A stretch of 64,000 bases of DNA from Corythucha ciliata. Taxonomy: Eukaryota; Arthropoda; Insecta; Hemiptera; Tingidae. A program made the position numbers and the translations under genes. Positions 12,275-23,745 of the stretch are shown one piece after another (position 1 is the stretch's first letter; each line of letters starts with the position of its first letter). The stretch is from positions 27,881,253 to 27,945,252 of the forward strand of contig CM075939.1 in assembly GCA_038030265.1 (NCBI GenBank), written 5' to 3'. Below the pieces are notes generated by a model that saw only the letters and a list, made by a program, of their open reading frames with translations, was not told where the DNA came from and did not search any database.

Positions 12275-12480
12275 GTATTTCACCATCGTTCAAACGCCTC
12301 GTGGTCAAGTGACTAGGACAGCGCGATGCGGCGTAGCCAGCTCGATAGCCATCATCTGGGGCGTGTCATTTCTCGTTATGATTCCGCTTATGATTTATCA
12401 AGACCTAGAAGAGTTCAGCATAGACTCCTACGTATTTTTCACCGTCTGTTTGGAGAAGTGGCCGTCACGAGAAGCGCAGG
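12275..12480 (+). CDS. Neuropeptide F/Y-type GPCR, exon encoding end of TM3 to ECL2
   Basis: The exon follows an acceptor (TTCACATTACAG) and opens with the last base of an Arg codon then Tyr, giving RYFTIVQTP, the R-Y of the DRY box at the end of TM3. It continues through TM4 (SIAIIWGVSFLVMIPLMIY) into ECL2 with the cysteine-bearing CLEKWPSREAQ. A Cys-x-x-x-Trp-Pro-Ser motif just before TM5 is typical of neuropeptide F receptors, which sense NPF peptides at the cell surface in feeding and stress circuits. It ends at a GTAATC donor (12481) in phase 1. The next intron is only 78 bp and a multiple of three, so the reading frame stays open through it. TM1-TM3 are not in the window. Confidence 0.82.
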
Positions 12481-12558
12481 GTAATCTTGTCACTTTTTTT
12501 CTTGCCACCTATAATATTTCATTGAAGTTCTACGGTAATTTTTCCCCATCGCTCCTAG

Positions 12559-12693
12559 GTGCCTACACGATCGTCATTTCGATCGTCCAATTCGTAATTC
12601 CTGTTGTCGTTCTAAGTACGATTCACTCAAAGATATCTTCATACCTTCGACTGCATCTGACATCAGCCCCTGTTGATTCGTCATGCAAAAGAG
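12559..12693 (+). CDS. Neuropeptide F/Y-type GPCR, TM5 exon
   Basis: The exon opens after TCGCTCCTAG and joins in phase 1 to make Gly-Ala-Tyr. TM5 reads AYTIVISIVQFVIPVVVL with the conserved proline, then SKISSYLRLHL starts intracellular loop 3. The exon ends at GAG|GTAAGC (12694) in phase 1. The single leftover base G combines with CC from the exon at 28704 to restore an alanine codon, giving CKR-A-KREWRRNRR. The phase match across about 16 kb is strong evidence that the two exons are spliced together. The intron is filled by repeats. Confidence 0.82.
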
Positions 12694-13932
12694 GTAAGCT
12701 CGAAAGAGGTTCGTGACAGAAAGAAATTATGAAAGTGAGCAGAGACTAATGGCGAACCAAATTGACGAGGTTTAGATTTCAATTTCCATTTCTCTCGTCC
12801 CATGAATAAGAGAGAACGAATTGAAGTTGAAACAATTTTAATCCGGGAAAATGATTCGTTTGCATTATTTTGTCCATTATAAAGTGATTTCTAGAACAAT
12901 CTAAAATTAACCCTGCAAGGAGCATTAAACTTCACTCAAGCTCTTTCCAACATTTTGTTTAAACAATTATGCAAACTGCCTTCACCCCCTTTAGTTAATT
13001 ACTTTTTAAAGAAAAAACTCTTTAAAAATAATAATTAAAATTATGCATAACATTAAAATCAAAACTTGCAGTGATTTATTTAAAAAATTGTCATTCCACG
13101 GATTTAAAATCAATATCACGGGTGCCTTTCTTTGTAACAGCACGGCTACAGAGGTAGAATTTTTTTATTTCCCCCACCATATGGGTTTTATGGTCCCACC
13201 ATATTGGCGATTGTAGCTATCACTAGCGGCGCTAGTGTCGTGTGATAATGAAACCGGTACACCCCACATATGTTAAATGATAACAAGTTTTGTGTTTTTT
13301 TAAAGTGTTTTTTCGTGGTCAACGTCCGTAACATACCGGGGAAAAAGTAGTCAGTTGGTCTAAAGTGACGAGAACGGACGAACATGGTTTCTGATGCATT
13401 TACACTCAAACGTCAAGCAAGATCCCAAGCCATTCGGCGGTCGACTTGCTCCCAACAATGGGCTAATTGATAACTGACACCGTTGAACCCTCAATTTATG
13501 GGAAACAATGAAATGACAAGATTGTGTCTCTTTTACGACGGGAAGAGCAACCGAAGACACAGCAGTTTTCTCAGGATTCACCCTTGAAAGACATCTCACG
13601 AGCGCCTTACCATTTCTTTATTGGTACTCGCCAGCTCACCGTTTCGTTTTAGTGCTCAGATAACGGCTCAGGTTCAGCAAAATGGTCGAAAACGTTTTTG
13701 AATTGGTGTTTTCGAGTTTTCTTGCCCCCAAAAATAGCCGACGGTGAAAGTTTCTGTACGGGTGTCCGCGTACCCGCATAACAGTCTTGTTTTCTTGATT
13801 CGGTAATGCCAAAGGTACAATAACGAGGCCTCTTCGTCACCGTCATATTATTTAGCCGTAGTTCACAGTAAAAAAGTGTCACGTACTTGGTCTATCGCCC
13901 TCCCACCGAGCATCAGACTTAACGTTAGTGAA

Positions 13933-14130
13933 TGGGGAACTTGCACATTTTTCAAGCACTGGTGTTTCTTGAAGAGGGCTCTTCCACAATGCTATTGCTC
14001 ACATTAAACATTGAAATCAACCAAGGATTTTTTTAGAGTGAATTTTTAAAAATTTTGAGTGGGGATTTGATAGCGTCAAAGCCTATTTAATGAAATGGTT
14101 GGTGCGATGAAGAGGGGGTAAGACACATTT
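13933..14130. repeat. Partial copy of the GGGGAACTTGCA foldback family
   Basis: AATGGGGAACTTGCACATTT, then GAAGAGGGCTCTTCCACA and CAATGCTATTGCTCACATTAAA, match the reverse complement of the right arm of the 47.64-48.21 kb element. A further isolated end (ATGCAAGTTCCCCATTG) lies at about 15787-15803. Confidence 0.6.
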
Positions 14131-14885
14131 TCAGGGGGACAATTTTTCTTGTTATCGGGAAAGGACACGGCATGTTACGATCGATTTGGCATTGCATTCT
14201 TATCTATTCCTGGTTGCCCCGTTCATGTAAGTTCTACATTGGAAGCTTGCTGCAAATCGTTTTTTTTTTTTCAATAACTCAGTCTTGATGGCATTGTAGG
14301 CATCAAAATTACGTAAAATGGAACTTAAGTGACTACGCTGGGGGATTATCAAAGGAAGGATCGCCGCTATCTACAAAAAAAGGAAAATAAATCGGTGCCG
14401 GTCCTTGCTCGTGAGTATCCAATCTCTCAACATTTGACATCTTGTCATCAATAAAAATCGGGCAACTTATTTCAATCATAGTGTCCTTTCTAGTACAAAG
14501 ATTCATAGTGGCAATTCGACAGACGCCCGTCATTTCCCGGCGATGCCGAGCTTGGATAATGTAAATTACCTCGTTGACGTGGTGAGTGCATTCACACAAG
14601 AGGAGAGTTTCGCGATTTGAAATTACTTGAACCGCAACACGTCGACAGAAGTGGCTTAGTTAGTACTTCGGGAGTTCGGAATGCCGAAGACAAGGGCTTT
14701 GTGATGACAAGAGTGAGTTTTCCGTTGTTATTCAAGAAAAAGGCCAGTTCACAATTTATTATCGGTACGGGAACGTAAATGCGAATGGGTGACTATAGTC
14801 GGACCAGAGCAATCGTTATATTTCAAACCCTTTCACGTTGCCATCCCGTCAATTTTGAAGTGGCTTAACTTTTAACTAGCGCGTT

Positions 14886-15062
14886 AGGCTCGTTTCACAT
14901 ATACGAGGTTTCACGCGGCGCGGTTTTGGCGGCAGCCAAAACCGTAGGTAGTGACCACGTACACCTTTACACACGTGCGGTACATATTACTTGGTTCGAT
15001 GAGAAAGCGGCATTCACGGATTACACGCGGGGGCCTCGTGAAACCGCTTTAGTGTGAAAAGA
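14886..15062. repeat. GC-richer short inverted repeat
   Basis: GCTCGTTTCACA and CGAGGTTTCACGCGG near the left are mirrored by CGCGGGGGCCTCGTGAAACC and TGTGAAAAGAGC on the right, with a small internal hairpin (CGGTTTTGGC/GCCAAAACCG). It is probably a small MITE; the superfamily is not determined. Confidence 0.5.
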
Positions 15063-15876
15063 GCGTTGGGAAATGCTTAACGTAGAATGTTCACGTGCTC
15101 CTTTAATATCGCTGAAAAAGATTACCCAACCCTGATGCTTGGAAAAGAATCTGGAGAAGGATACACGGTCCTTTCCAGCCCTCGAGTAGCACCCAACAAA
15201 CGTGTAGTTCACCGGCATTTCGTTTTTTTTTGGATCGGTCGAATAAACGTCATTTGTGTATTATAGAATAAAAAGAACACGTTTTGATGATTCTCTAGTC
15301 AAAATTCATTTTCCAAGTAACATAGGAACAAGACTTCTTGGCCGAGCGATGTGGGGAATACACATTCTGTTCTGCCTCAGTGACTGAAACCCGGAAGAAA
15401 CTATCACCGTCTGTGGATCAATTGCTTACAATATACCTAAAGTTCAGCTCATAAAACAACTTTTGGAACGTTACAATTAAGTAAATATAAATAAATCACT
15501 CAATACTGTAATAAATTTGGGGTAACCAGGAAAGGTAATATAACCCAACTCTGATCTCGTGTCCGTTCCCGATTTGTAAACAAAAAATGTTGAGTGCCCT
15601 AATCACATGCTTCAAAAGTAGAGATTGATGTCATTTCCCCTCGTACCATCTATCCCCTCTTGAAGAATTTTGAAATTTATTTAAAAATCACCAAATAAAA
15701 TACACCAATCGGGCTGCAACTACCGTTGATATCCTTCTGCTCATGTGCCAATTCACCGGTATACGTCTCTCCCAAATCGGACTCTCATGCAAGTTCCCCA
15801 TTGTGGAAATTAAGAATGTAACTGCATTTTTCCAGCCAAAATTCTCGTAATTTCCCATTTTTATATTTAATTTCTG

Positions 15877-15949
15877 TAGTAAGATGGCAAAAGATGATAA
15901 GTCGATAAGTCTTATGATATGACTTATCACCTTTTGCCATCTTACCACA
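15877..15949. repeat. Compact 28-bp-stem hairpin
   Basis: GTAGTAAGATGGCAAAAG followed by ATGATAAGTC (15877-15904) pairs almost perfectly with GACTTATCACC and TTTTGCCATCTTACCAC (15922-15949) around a 17-nt loop. The size and near-perfect stem resemble a pre-miRNA or a minimal snap-back MITE. The sequence alone cannot decide which. Confidence 0.6.
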
Positions 15950-16018
15950 GATTTATACTTAATGCATGCTAGAGGTACTCATTTAAACATAATTATTTTT
16001 AGTTTAGTTATGATGGAT

Positions 16019-16040
16019 TACGTTACGTTACGTTACGTTA
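16019..16040. repeat. TTACG simple repeat
   Basis: About four consecutive copies of the pentamer ACGTT/TTACG. It is too short to be telomeric. Confidence 0.8.
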
Positions 16041-16133
16041 ACTCAGAATTAACGAAAAAAATGCGTCACAATTTATGTAAACAATGTTAGAGTTTGGTAA
16101 CTCCAACCTAACTCCCGGTGGTGAAATTGGCCA

Positions 16134-16403
16134 TTAGTATAACTATAGAGAACCTTTAAAACACAGGTACTGCAACACGGATTTCAGCGCCATATTTGGT
16201 CCCTCAGTCGTTAGGGTAAACAAAATGTCATGAATGAAAACATTGTCATCGTAACAGCAAACAAACGCAGAATGCGGTCGAAATAAATAAGAATATCCTA
16301 CATGTCAATGAGATCAGGTGATAGATGATCATATGAGGGACCAAGTATGGCGCCGATTTGCGTGTTGCAGTACACGTGTATTATAGTGCCTTAGTATAAC
16401 TAT
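16134..16403. mobile_element. MITE with exact 13-bp target duplication (AGAGAACC family, copy II)
   Basis: An exact 13-bp repeat TTAGTATAACTAT at 16134-16146 and 16391-16403 flanks the 244-bp element. The element begins AGAGAACCTTTAAAACACAG and ends TATTATAGTGCC. Subterminal inverted blocks GTACTGCAACACG and CGTGTTGCAGTAC pair, and GCGCCATATTTGGTCCCTC faces GAGGGACCAAGTATGGCGCC. A near-identical reversed copy is at 60734-61000. It has no coding capacity. Confidence 0.8.
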
Positions 16404-17596
16404 CATATTATTTAAAATTTCTCCTGCGGGTTCATGTGCAACAGATCAACCGAACGTCCCCCAATTAATTACAATTACTTCCACTTTCCCGTTGGGAAAC
16501 GGAATTACAGTAAAATCGAGTTCGAATTTAATTCTACTCATGCACCGAGTGAAAGGCCGATAAAAGTGGTTTGGGCAGGACGTAAGTTCGGTTTTCAACC
16601 AAAGGTTTTCATTAAAATGGAAATCTCGAGACTTTTCGCAACGGGAAACTCGAATTTGGCCTGCGTTTCGAGAGAAAAAATGTTAGGCATCATGGGGAAA
16701 TGTCGTTTTTTGCTATTTTAGTCTTTATTTCTCTCTCTCTCTCTTTTCTAGAACGGAGAACGTTCCTAACGTCCAGGAAAAGGAAATTTGCCTCTAGACT
16801 AAAAGAAATATCTAAAAAGAAAAAAATTGCAACTTGAGCTGGTACCTGCAGATTCTTGAAAGTTTTACGTTTTTCATAAGTCATACAATTATGTTTTAAT
16901 CCACTTTTGCATCAATTCATAAATGAAATTGAAGAATTTCCGAAAAGGCAATACAATGCATAACTTTCAAAAATGTTTTAGCCCTATCCTCTCATTAAAA
17001 ATTCGTTTTTCTTGTCAAATTAACTTGACACCTTTGCCATGAATTTTCAATTTTTTGTTTTAGCAAATTGCCCTTGGCGCAAGAAAAAATCTTTGTTCTT
17101 CAATAAAGTTGAAAAATTCAGGGTTTTCCGAAAAAAATCTCTTGTGATTTTGTGGGCATGGATAGTTTTCGTTATAAAACCTTATTTCGTGAAAAAAAAA
17201 AAATGCATATTTTATGCGTGTGCAGGAAGGAAGTTCCCATTTTTATACATATTTGATGTATACTTGAGATCTTTCAGTTCGTGTGAAGCATCATGTTTGA
17301 ATAAATATTCTGACGGGTATACGATTGTATCATATTGTTTCCCGTTTCTCTTGAATATTTTGTCTTTCCTCTGCAATATCCAGCAGCCATTTTTTCCTTT
17401 TTGATTCTAAAGTAGTGTTTCAAGTACTCGTGAAATGAATGAAAAAAAAAAAAAAAAGTTTTGCAAAAAAAAAAATTGGAATCTTGTGCATTTGTATAGT
17501 GGGAGCGTCCGAAGACTGATAGACCCAGTACGTCACACGCTTTGCCCGTTTCGTGCGTTGCGTGTTGCTTAACCGAAGTGATCACACCTCTGTATA

Positions 17597-18047
17597 TAGG
17601 GTGTTTCGCAACCAGTCGTGAATACTGAAAGAGGTGATACAACAGGAGATTTAGAGTCGATATTGTTCTTTTCGACTTTTTCGAAAACCCATTCGTTCCC
17701 GAGATATCGATTAAAATCGATATTTTTGGACATTCGTTACTTTTCCTCATTAAGAGGGCGTAGCGCCGATACAAAAGCAAAAAAACAAAAACTAATCAGC
17801 TCATTGGAAAGAGCGCAAAATTTCCTTCAAATTTGTGTGCTAAAATAGGAAAAATACCCCCTCTAACGATAATAAAATTAGCCCAGAACTTAACGAAAAT
17901 CCTTTTCTATTTTTTTCCGTTACTATTCAAAGCGTGTTAACTTTCGAATGGATTTTCGAAAAAGTCTTTAAAAGAACAATATCGACTCTAAATCACCTGT
18001 TGTATCACCTCTTTCAGTATTCACGACTGGTTGCAAAACACCCTGTA
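17597..18047. mobile_element. Foldback MITE, AGGGTGTTTCGCAACC ends
   Basis: TATAGGGTGTTTCGCAACC on the left pairs with GGTTGCAAAACACCCTGTA on the right. The arms (CGTGAATACTGAAAGAGGTG, then the block around AGAGTCGATATTGTTC) are complementary for over 100 bp each. TA flanks both sides, suggesting Tc1/mariner-type mobilisation. The internal GCTCATTGGAAAGAGCGCAAA recurs at 18.6 kb in a related single-ended copy. Confidence 0.8.
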
Positions 18048-18124
18048 TGTATATTGACCTTGACTTGACGCTGACCAGCCAATCACAAGCCCTCCCGTCT
18101 CTGAAGGACCGCATATGGCGGGAA

Positions 18125-18170
18125 GTGTCAGTAGGTACCTGTGTGTAACTATAGATTCTCTAACTTTGCC
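18125..18170. repeat. AGAGAACC-family end fragment
   Basis: GTAGGTACCTGTGTGTAACTATAGATTCTCTA matches the terminal segment of copy I at 3986-4015 (shown here as a whole only by its ends, GTAGGTACC and GATTCTCTA). No partner end is evident. Confidence 0.5.
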
Positions 18171-18411
18171 GGTGATAAGCCTCTAAAATAGTTTCAAGGG
18201 AAAGGGTTGACGAATCGATCAGTCGGGTGCCAAATTTGCATTCGAGACCTATCAGAGTTTAGTTTGGTTTGGTTTTCTTCTTCCGGTTGGTTTGTCCGGT
18301 TGTATGGTTGGTGAGTCATCTGTTTGGAATCGAAATAAGCGAATACTCTGCTCAAGTGACGACTATATGAATACGGCCCTTAGGCCCGTATACAATGAAT
18401 AAAATTATACA

Positions 18412-18670
18412 GGGTGTTCGGAAATTAGATGCTCAGAGAAAATATAGTACACGTCATTTGTGATCAAGTTCACTATTTGATGTTTTTAGAAATTCGGCTT
18501 TGCTTGACTCATTTTGTGTATTTTCTACTAACCCGTATCTTTTTCCGATTAGTGCCCTTCTTGCGGTCATCAATAGGTGCTAAACAAAAAGTAAATAGCT
18601 CATTGGAAAGAGCACAAAGTTTCCTTTGAAATGAGCTATCAATTAGATAAATGAACCAAGATCCTCGGTG
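18412..18670. repeat. ACAGGGTGTTC-ended repeat, one end only
   Basis: TACAGGGTGTTCGGAAATTAG begins a sequence containing AGCTCATTGGAAAGAGCACAA and TTTCCTTTGAAATGAGC, shared in part with 17.8 kb and with the region ending ACACCCTGTA at 61745. No matching right end was found. Confidence 0.45.
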
Positions 18671-20935
18671 GTTGGGCAGCCGGTTTCCGAAGGATACTTG
18701 TTATTCGCATTTTCACGCATTTTTCAGGCGATTTTCACCCTTTTTTCAAAAAAGATAATTTTTTTCGAAATTTAGAAATGACCAGTAAGCTAAAAAAATA
18801 CAGCGTTGTTCTCTACCAAGTTATTAGTCAAAATCTGCTCACCGCGTGCTATTTTTCTAACTTGGTGGAGGTGGGTTCACTGAAACCATCATTTTCACAA
18901 TTCAAAATTACGAAATCAATTAAAAATCTTGCGATACAATTACTATGAGCAACCTGCGAAGCGGACATCAAACATAGCGTTTTGACTTTTCGGTGCGAGG
19001 TGACTTCTCCGAGATAGAAAGGCTACGACTACGAGGGTAGTCATTTACTTATTGCCCCGAGCGCGAACAACGAGGAACCGTTGGGGTTGGCCTGGCTGAC
19101 TTTTTAAGGTATTATTTTTACAGATTAGCTTGCGGCATCTAGTTTGCTCAGTTTGTGTGTACATTCTCTTTTTATTTGGAATGGGTATAGGTCATTATTT
19201 TTATCATTTGTGGCGTCGACTTCAACTTCGCGAGTCCTGATGGTATTCGAGAAAAAACTAACAAAACATTAACTGTTGAACGATTCGAATGGTTCCTATA
19301 TACATTTTATTTTTCATTTCCACAATCTACAAAAGCAACGAAATTCTCGAAAATTGTCGTAATACTTCATTTATTTTTAGTAAAAATAAATGGAGGCCAT
19401 AGACACCTTGTACGTGCGTGTACATACCCCGCTTTTCAGTCAGAAACATTAAATTGGAGGGGGATAGTTTTAAGGGCTGCTTCATCTCAGCCATAAGTTT
19501 CACTCTCGTTAATTTCGTTAATCAAAACGAATGAAAAGAGTTAAAGTTTTTACATGCTCTACAGCATAGGTGCAGAGCAAGTATTCTCGGGAAATCTGTT
19601 ACAAAACGAGCTACATCTAAGTACGGTGTAAAAGTTTTGAATGAAACTTATACTGAAAAGTACACCATCAAAGAACAAATAGAGGATTTACGAGGCAAGG
19701 CGACGCTCATGCTGAAGTCTTCAAAAATTAAGAAATGGTAGTATTTACCCCCTTCCCCAGTTTGCGTGAATGGAATTCGAACGTTAACTTGTAGGGTTTC
19801 GCTTGTTGCCTCAAAATTCATCAACTCAGCTAGGATGATGAAACCTCTAGCTGGAAGGGTGTAAAGAGGAAAAGAGGTGATTGAGCGAGGAGTACGAGAG
19901 ATCTGTATGTGTCGACACACAAAAAAATCTCATCATCTCTTTCTTACTCTCCACCAACCAAAGTCATCCGAACTCTTGAACTATCTCTCGTTCTCGCTGT
20001 CACCATCATCTTTTCAAAGTACGACTTTATAACCCCACCCCCCTTCTCTCACTGACGGTTTTCTTTCAAAACCACAATCAATAAGAACATGCTCAACAAG
20101 GACAACGCTTTCCGTCTGCACAGAGGACTGGGCTCGAAGAGATTATGTTTCTCCTTTGAAAACTCTCCTTTGAAAAGACCTCAAGTCTGTTTCATTTAAA
20201 ATCTTCAAGAAAACTTGGGTTGCTAGAATGGTGAAGAATTATTGTTCTCGAGACAACTTTTAATCGGGGTAGTGGCAAGATGAGTGCCATTCGTCAATTA
20301 TTTTTTTCACGAATTTATTTTGAAATGTCACCCTATTTGATGAAAAGATATCTCCATTTGGTGAGCCCGAAAATCTTTCGTTTCGTTTGTATTTTGCAAT
20401 AAGGAAAGTCTGAGTGTTCGACAAACGCATTTCTTCCCATTGTATTCTTGTTGAAGGCAATTAAAAGCATTTTCTAGTCGAGTTCAACATTTTTTTATCC
20501 ATCCTAGACATTCCATATTGAAAACGGCATGGGAGGTGATGTCAATGTCAGTGGATTAATTAAACATTCAAAATGGAGAGTTGGAGGTGACGCACGAACA
20601 GAAAAGGGCGTTGACATTTAAATTTCGAGCAGTGGGCGAGCTATATATGTATAGTTTCCCCAGCGTCAGTTGATGAACATTATGCAGGGATGAGTTTCAG
20701 CTAGGTAATGTGACAAGGATAAACCATGCGAATCTCCAATTTACGATTGATACTCCTGTTCCTCTGGACATCCGACTAAAATAGACAGTTCATTTGGCAG
20801 TTCATGCTTGTGAGTCATTTCGAAACAAAAGCTAAACCCCAGCCGTAACGTATAGTAGTATATGCTGATATCACTTTGCAACCTCTAATCCATTCTCCTT
20901 GACTTTTCACAAAATCTCATTACTCTCGGTGCTTA

Positions 20936-20937
<2 letters not shown>

Positions 20938-20967
<30 letters not shown>
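20938..20967. repeat. (TTA)n microsatellite
   Basis: About ten tandem ATT/TTA trinucleotides. Nothing recognisable surrounds it for several kilobases. Confidence 0.9.
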
Positions 20968-20970
<3 letters not shown>

Positions 20971-22949
20971 AGCTCCTTCATTTTTTGAGCATGCAATACG
21001 CTTGAACAAGAATTGTCTTTTGCTTTTAAATTGAAGTTAGACCTCCTCAACATTCCCCCGTACATTACCCTGTTTGTGACAAGCTCTGACACATTTTTAT
21101 CTCTTTAAGCCCAGCTTGGAAAACAGTTCGAAATCATATTGCTTCCCAGGCACCCGAATGCTTTGAGAATCATTTCATACCCACTCCTCCCCTATTACTT
21201 GTCATATAGTGCCATCACAACTGTTTGTCTAACGTGTTTGATTCTCACAACACGTTGTCCAGTTGCTCACAAATCTGTTTACTTGGTCAGTAAAGCCGGC
21301 TATCGGTGATTTTACCTTCGTCAGAACTCTCAAGCGATTCGAGCGAGTCCTCCTCCACCTCAACTCCTCTTTGTTTATAGTATGGTTTTTGAAGTCGACA
21401 GATCCGTATTTTGTGACTTTATGCTTAACGATGCAAAGGAAAAGGGAAAGAATACTATGAGAGATAGCGTGACTAATCCAGAACTTGAAACCAACTTTTG
21501 CATTACACCAAGAATTATGCAAGATAATTCCGAAATAAAATAGAACTTCATCTTAGTATTTGAACATCACACTAAACAAATAAGAAATGAAAATTAGAAT
21601 TATCTTATATGAAGTAAGAAATTTAATTCAGCTTAAAACGTAAAATCGCGTTAATTGTTTTGGTCAAATGATCAAGTTTCTAACGCTTCTAACCCACGTT
21701 GGATCACTGTCGAACTGAGGTTGAGTATGGTACATGCAACAAAACAAAGATTTGTTCTCTTTTCAGTTGCAAATTATGTGTCAAGAAATTGAAATGTCCT
21801 AAAATTGCAAATGATATGAAACTGAAAATTAAAAAGTTGTATTGAAATATGTATAGGTGGCGAGAAAAGACAGAAATAGTTTTTGGGGTATAGCGTTCTC
21901 CCCTGAAAGTTCTTTTAATCAACCTACAGGATCGCTTGCCATGTTTTTTTACTTATTCATTGCACCTTTCTTCATTCTTCTACTGTCACACATGTGAACA
22001 TTTTTTTAGAGTAGGTTATTTTTCTTTTACTCTACTCCAATACATATTGCAATGCAAGTGACAGGAAGTTTAAAATCGCAGGCACGTTTGGAAGACGAAC
22101 AAAGCCTACTCGTATTTTCCAGCATATTAGTATTATTGAAAAAGATAATTCCTCAATATCGAAGGCATTTTATTAAGATCTTTGAAATTGGGCGCCGCAG
22201 CATTTTATTTCCCATGAATGAGATGGCTTGATCGTGTGTATATAGTGACATGTTTTGATACCTATCTATTCATGATTTATAATGGTTTATTCTTCAGTTT
22301 CTTGGTTCAACTATGAGCCCGCCTGACAGATGGGTCTTGAAGGGTGGGTGCCAGTGTTGTCTTGAAAAAGGAAAATACGAATCTATTGCTAAAAGTAATT
22401 AAATAATAGACACAAGCAAGCGCGGACTTAGGGGTATGAGAGAAAAAAAACATTTTCCGTAGGTAGAGGTGTTGCGACTTCGCGCTCCTTTTTCTTTTCA
22501 CAATACTACACGCATATATTATGTATAAGTAATCAGTTTTATTAGTCGCTATCATTATTTGTATTACTTTATCATAATATTTCTAGGCATTAATTTCTCT
22601 GAATTATCATAAATGCAGGGTGATCGATTTTGGCTTGTACAAAAAAAAATGGGTGAAGATCTCATTTGTGATCGAAAATATCCCATCGACTGTGGTCCGA
22701 AAATCAAAGCTCATCGAGATTATATGATTTTTTAAAATGATTTTCGAAGTTTAAGTGACTTTTCTCGAAAAAAGGCGAGTTCCTCGCTTCCGAGTGAACG
22801 TTTTGCAACTTTTGACGATGTATTCGGAAAAAGCACGCGTTTTTCTGTCAGGATGAACAATTTTAGATCAATGTGGTCGCTTTCGGTGGACTTGACTGCC
22901 ATTCAAACTGGGGAATTTTTCAAAAAACTTTAACCCCCACTATTTCACG

Positions 22950-23454
22950 CTAAATCTCTTCAGTAAATTAATTAAACTGATACTATCCGGACGACGATGG
23001 AAGGGCATAGCCCAACACGAATCGTGTTGGGCTATGCCCTTCCATCGTCGTCCGGATAATATCAGTTTAATTAATTTACTAATTAAAATGCCGGCGACAG
23101 ATTTATTCATTATATCAATCTAACAACATCTAGATAAGATTAAATTCGGCGTGGTTTACCGATCAGGAGAAGCGCCTAGAGTTTCGAGAAACAATGGACC
23201 TAGGTGGGGTTCGGCTTAGCTTATCCCTCGGAGTACGACTCCCATAGGCGTCTCCGTGGCGCAAATGGCAGCGTGCTGGACTGGTAATCCAGAGGTTGCG
23301 GGTTCAAATCCCGCCGGAGAGCCATTTTTTCTCGAAACTCGAATCGTGTTGGGCTACGCCCTTCCATCGTCGTCCGGATAATATCAGTTTAATTAATTTA
23401 CTAATTAAAATGCCGGCGACAGATTTATTCATTATATCAATCTAAATCTCTTCA
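22950..23454 (+). mobile_element. tRNA-bearing palindromic element, type 1, with 13-bp target duplication
   Basis: An exact 13-bp direct repeat CTAAATCTCTTCA (22950-22962 and 23442-23454) flanks the 479-bp insertion. Its parts are: an inverted stub 22964-23020; a 100-bp unit 23021-23120 running from ATCGTGTTGGGCTATGCCC to GCCGGCGACAGATTTATTC; a middle of about 220 bp with a tRNA-like gene at 23250-23322; and a second, near-identical 100-bp unit at 23342-23442. The stub is the reverse complement of the start of the 100-bp units. GTTTCGAGAAACAATGG (23180-23196) and CCATTTTTTCTCGAAAC (23322-23338) form a stem around the tRNA region. A relative without the tRNA body lies at 40.2 kb. Confidence 0.8.
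23250..23322 (+). tRNA. tRNA-like gene, anticodon GGT by position
   Basis: The cloverleaf folds as follows: acceptor TCTCCG/CGGAGA with a G-G mismatch at 1:72; D stem GCGC/GCGT; anticodon stem CTGGA/TCCAG with loop CTGGTAA (anticodon GGT, Thr codon ACC); T arm GCGGG-TTCAAAT-CCCGC. A-box (TGGCGCAAATGG) and B-box (GGTTCAAATCC) are intact, and a T6 Pol III terminator follows within three bases. Eukaryotic nuclear threonine isoacceptors normally use AGT for this box, so GGT plus the 1:72 mismatch argues for a captured or derived tRNA rather than a housekeeping gene. No intron is visible. Confidence 0.7.
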
Positions 23455-23745
23455 TATCGGCTTCCCGAGGTCCGTAAAACTTTTTCAATGTGTCCTCTTC
23501 AGAATACGCTTCAGATTTTTTTTGTTAATAGGCAGTTTTTCGGGGCATATTTCCATTTTAGGTATATAAAAAAAGAAGGTATTTCTTTCTTCAAAACATC
23601 GTGTTCTGGAAGGTTTTGAACATCAATATTTCAACAACTCTTGCGTGTAATTCTTTTGTTTGACGTGAGAATCCATCAGAAAAATCATCCGCTGTTCTCA
23701 TTTACATGAAACTGATCGTAATCGCCTTTCCCTTTCGCCTTCGTC

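Noticed and set aside
16019..16040. Telomere-like repeat
   Set aside because: Only about four TTACG units, neither TTAGG nor TTAGGG, and internal to a chromosome segment.
17039..17404. 121-residue hydrophobic frame as a membrane protein
   Set aside because: Composition follows AT-rich homopolymer runs (poly-A and poly-T), with no positive-inside pattern, no splice signals and no family match.
23250..23322. Ordinary housekeeping tRNA-Thr gene
   Set aside because: It sits inside a 13-bp-flanked insertion, has an anticodon (GGT) unusual for eukaryotic nuclear Thr tRNAs and a G-G mismatch at 1:72, and has degenerate relatives in similar elements.
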